Source of the DNA: an uncultured Verrucomicrobiales bacterium
GTDB lineage: Bacteria > Verrucomicrobiota > Verrucomicrobiia > Limisphaerales > JACDHS01
Assembly (NCBI GenBank): GCA_937983475.1
Contig: CALJZV010000120.1
Location: forward strand, 1 to 6,230
Direction: 5' to 3'
DNA length: 6,230 bases
A model generated the notes under the pieces. That model had not been told where the DNA came from. It saw nothing but the letters and a program-made list of their open reading frames with translations, and searched no databases. The translations under genes and the position numbers were made by a program. Below are positions 5,417 through 6,230 of this stretch, piece by piece. The first letter of the stretch is position 1. Each line of letters begins with the position of its first letter.

Positions 5417-5433
5417 CAAATTAAGCTGTCATC
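5412..5433 (+). terminator. Small hairpin at the htrA stop codon, weak terminator candidate
   Basis: GATGACA (5412-5418) and TGTCATC (5427-5433) pair over 7 bases around an 8-base loop, enclosing the TGA stop (5414-5416). The stem is short and only modestly GC-rich, and no proper U-tract follows (GTATGTTCCCCCC). It may help end transcription or protect the 3' end, but a working terminator is not established. No better terminator is visible before hrpB. Confidence 0.3.
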
Positions 5434-5454
5434 CGTATGTTCCCCCCGCTTTAT

Positions 5455-5481
5455 TTGACGCTCCCGTCCTTGTAGTAAAAT
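5455..5481 (+). promoter_or_regulatory. Weak promoter candidate upstream of hrpB
   Basis: TTGACG (5455-5460) and TAAAAT (5476-5481) each match consensus at five of six positions but are only 15 bases apart, shorter than the usual 16-18. Transcription would start near 5488, leaving about 75 bases before the hrpB ATG. The rest of this 146-base gap shows nothing else I can name. Confidence 0.35.
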
Positions 5482-5562
5482 GAAGCCTTATTCTCTCGCC
5501 GTTTAAGGCAGCCTGACATTTTGCTTTCGCCACTCATTGCTCCCTGCGACCTTTTACCGCGC

Positions 5563-6230
5563 ATGGCCCATTTGCTGCCCATTTACGCCATCGCAAAGGA
5601 CATTGTTAATCTGCTGCGAGGCCAAAACAGATTGATTCTTTCCGCGCCCACCGGCTCTGGAAAATCAACGCAAGTCCCGCAAATGTTGCTGAAGCACGGA
5701 CTGCTTGGAAAAAGGCAGGCAGTGATTCTACAGCCCCGGCGTTTGGCCGCCCGCCTTTTGGCATCGCGCGTTGCTGACGAGCTTCGTGTGCCGCTCGGCC
5801 AACAGGTTGGCTACCAGATCCGGTTTGAGAATGTCACAAGCGATGCCACGCAAATCCGGTTCGTCACCGAAGGCGTGCTGCTTCGGCAGATGATCCATGA
5901 TCCAAAATTAAATGGAGTGTCGGTGCTGATTTTCGATGAGTTCCATGAACGGCATCTCTATGGCGACATCACCTTGGCCAGGGCTCTCGACTTGCAGGAA
6001 AATGAACGGCCAGACCTCAAGATCATTGTCATGTCCGCCACGCTGGACGCCCGGTTGCTGGAAGATTATTTGCATCCCTGTCTCCCCCTTCATTCCGAGG
6101 GACGCATGTTTCCTGTCGACATCCGCGACGCCGAGCATCCGGGCTATCTGGACAAGCGCCCAGTCTGGGAACAAGCCGCCGAGGCCTTCGGTGATTACAT
6201 CGCGCAAGGCGGCACCGGCGATGTGCTGGT
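5563..6230 (+). CDS. hrpB: HrpB-type DExH-box ATP-dependent helicase, N-terminal part
   Basis: The frame is open from ATG 5563 to the right edge (222 complete codons); the family is usually around 800 residues, so only the first RecA-like domain is present. Motifs appear in order: Walker A SAPTGSGKST (27-36), motif Ia LQPRRLAAR (56-64), RFVTEGVLLRQM (99-110), motif II DEFHER (125-130) and motif III MSATLD (157-162). DEFH rather than DEAH, with SATLD, points to HrpB more than HrpA. QIRFEN (85-90) is the usual segment between Ia and TEG. E. coli HrpB is a nucleic-acid-dependent ATPase with a poorly known role, possibly in RNA processing. ATG 5563 gives MAHLLPIYAI, matching the usual short lead-in to Walker A. 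The frame extends to 5479, so TTG 5521 is an alternative. No Shine-Dalgarno is seen at either. Confidence 0.92.
   Translation, partial: MAHLLPIYAIAKDIVNLLRGQNRLILSAPTGSGKSTQVPQMLLKHGLLGKRQAVILQPRRLAARLLASRVADELRVPLGQQVGYQIRFENVTSDATQIRFVTEGVLLRQMIHDPKLNGVSVLIFDEFHERHLYGDITLARALDLQENERPDLKIIVMSATLDARLLEDYLHPCLPLHSEGRMFPVDIRDAEHPGYLDKRPVWEQAAEAFGDYIAQGGTGDVL

Noticed and set aside
5908..6207. 99-codon minus-strand open frame
   Set aside because: It is antisense to the helicase motif II-III region and shows no independent features.
1..6230. CRISPR array, tRNA, rRNA, insertion sequence, phage or toxin-antitoxin genes
   Set aside because: No regularly spaced repeats, cloverleaf-like segments, transposase or integrase motifs, or terminal repeats with target duplication were seen. 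The sequence is filled by housekeeping, stress and glycan genes.

Overview
The window looks like a piece of a Gram-negative bacterial chromosome, and I would guess the Verrucomicrobiota/PVC group. That guess rests on remembered resemblance of the helicase, HtrA and small heat-shock proteins to homologues from that group, and on several starts lacking a Shine-Dalgarno sequence; it is inference. There are seven protein-coding genes, two cut by the window edges. I saw no RNA gene, mobile element, CRISPR array or phage signal, and no gene-free stretch over 300 bases.

Left half, minus strand (1-2676): a tight three-gene run reading leftward: a class I SAM-dependent methyltransferase, a NodB-type polysaccharide deacetylase, and a GT4-type glycosyltransferase that leaves the window at base 1. 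Gaps are 9 and 30 bases, so they are probably one operon, likely part of a larger exopolysaccharide or glycoconjugate cluster continuing to the left.

Divergent control region (2677-2898): plausible promoters face both ways around a perfect 18-base palindrome. The leader before the heat-shock gene contains a hairpin that ends one base before the ribosome binding site.

Right half, plus strand (2899-5416): a proteostasis group. It encodes an Hsp20 small heat-shock chaperone, a short HPF/RaiA-type ribosome hibernation factor, and a membrane-anchored HtrA/Do serine protease with two PDZ domains. Together they would hold unfolded cytosolic proteins, idle ribosomes, and degrade or refold envelope proteins under stress. 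A 15-base-pair inverted repeat lies just before htrA, followed by an extended -10-like element that could give a leaderless transcript.

Right edge (5417-6230): a 146-base gap with a small hairpin and a weak promoter candidate, then the first 222 codons of an HrpB-type DEAH/DExH helicase that runs off the window.

I did not find an obviously new system. The most interesting material is regulatory: the structures around the stress genes and their placement back to back with a polysaccharide operon.
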